A stretch of DNA of 7,015 nucleotides from an uncultured Chlorobiaceae bacterium (GTDB lineage: Bacteria > Bacteroidota > Chlorobiia > Chlorobiales > Chlorobiaceae): NCBI GenBank assembly GCA_903917955.1, contig CAIXCO010000264.1, positions 1-7,015 on the forward strand. Direction: 5' to 3'. The translations under genes were made by a program, and so were the position numbers. This document shows positions 6,973-7,015 of this stretch, piece by piece. Positions within the stretch are counted from its first letter, which is position 1, and each line of letters starts with the position of its first letter. The notes beneath the pieces were generated by a model. It was not told where the DNA came from and made no database searches. It saw only the letters and a program-made list of their open reading frames with translations.

Positions 6973-7015
6973 ATGTATGATATTATAGTTGTCGGCGCTG
7001 GTCATGCCGGCTGCG
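6973..7015 (+). CDS. mnmG: tRNA uridine-5-carboxymethylaminomethyl modification enzyme MnmG (GidA), N-terminal fragment
   Basis: Only 14 codons are in the window, reading MYDIIVVGAGHAGC; the rest lies to the right. This is the N-terminal Rossmann strand and FAD-binding GxGxxG motif (G8, G10, G13), with the His-Ala-Gly-Cys form characteristic of MnmG/GidA. MnmG with MnmE (TrmE) installs the carboxymethylaminomethyl group on wobble uridine 34 of certain tRNAs in the cytoplasm. The ATG at 6973 gives the expected N-terminus. The frame stays open upstream to a GTG at 6907, but that extension has no family resemblance. No Shine-Dalgarno sequence is present at the normal distance, and the parS site occupies the bases just before the start. 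The short tail visible leaves slight doubt about other FAD proteins such as TrmFO, but the GAGHAGC form and the adjoining parS favour MnmG. Confidence 0.88.
   Translation, partial: MYDIIVVGAGHAGC

Noticed and set aside
1..7015. Mobile element, CRISPR array, toxin-antitoxin or defence system
   Set aside because: No transposase, terminal repeats, spaced repeats or accessory-type genes are present; all supported genes are conserved housekeeping genes.

Overview
The window looks like conserved, chromosomal, origin-proximal DNA from a member of the Chlorobiota (green sulfur bacteria) or a close relative in the Fibrobacterota-Chlorobiota-Bacteroidota group. This placement is inferred from protein style and gene order, not from a search. 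The supports are a short GyrB without the large insert seen in Proteobacteria, a SurA-type protein of the Bacteroidota/Chlorobiota pattern, separate secD and secF genes, and gyrB and mnmG (gidA) close to a parS site.

Layout from left to right. The first 189 bases are the 3' end of a YraN/UPF0102-family gene on the + strand, followed by a possible intrinsic terminator. gyrB (DNA gyrase subunit B) is complete on the + strand. It meets a minus-strand cluster tail to tail, and the two stop codons overlap by 12 bp. The cluster is transcribed right to left as secD, secF and a surA-like parvulin chaperone gene. About 520 bp without a convincing gene follow, AT-rich and ending in a 16-bp sequence that matches the bacterial ParB-binding site parS. 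The window closes with the first 14 codons of mnmG on the + strand.

The minus-strand cluster makes sense as an export unit. SecD and SecF are the membrane partners that help SecYEG finish translocation, and the SurA-like protein carries a signal peptide and would receive exported outer-membrane or periplasmic clients. The + strand genes serve chromosome and RNA upkeep: gyrase for supercoiling and MnmG for tRNA wobble modification. The parS site just upstream of mnmG points to a chromosome-partitioning locus near the replication origin.

I see no mobile element, CRISPR array, defence island, tRNA, rRNA or clearly new system. The points most worth a second look are the parS site and its overlap with the mnmG leader, the gyrB/surA 3' overlap with a terminator-like hairpin that contains a stop codon, and the split set of parvulin motifs in the SurA-like protein.
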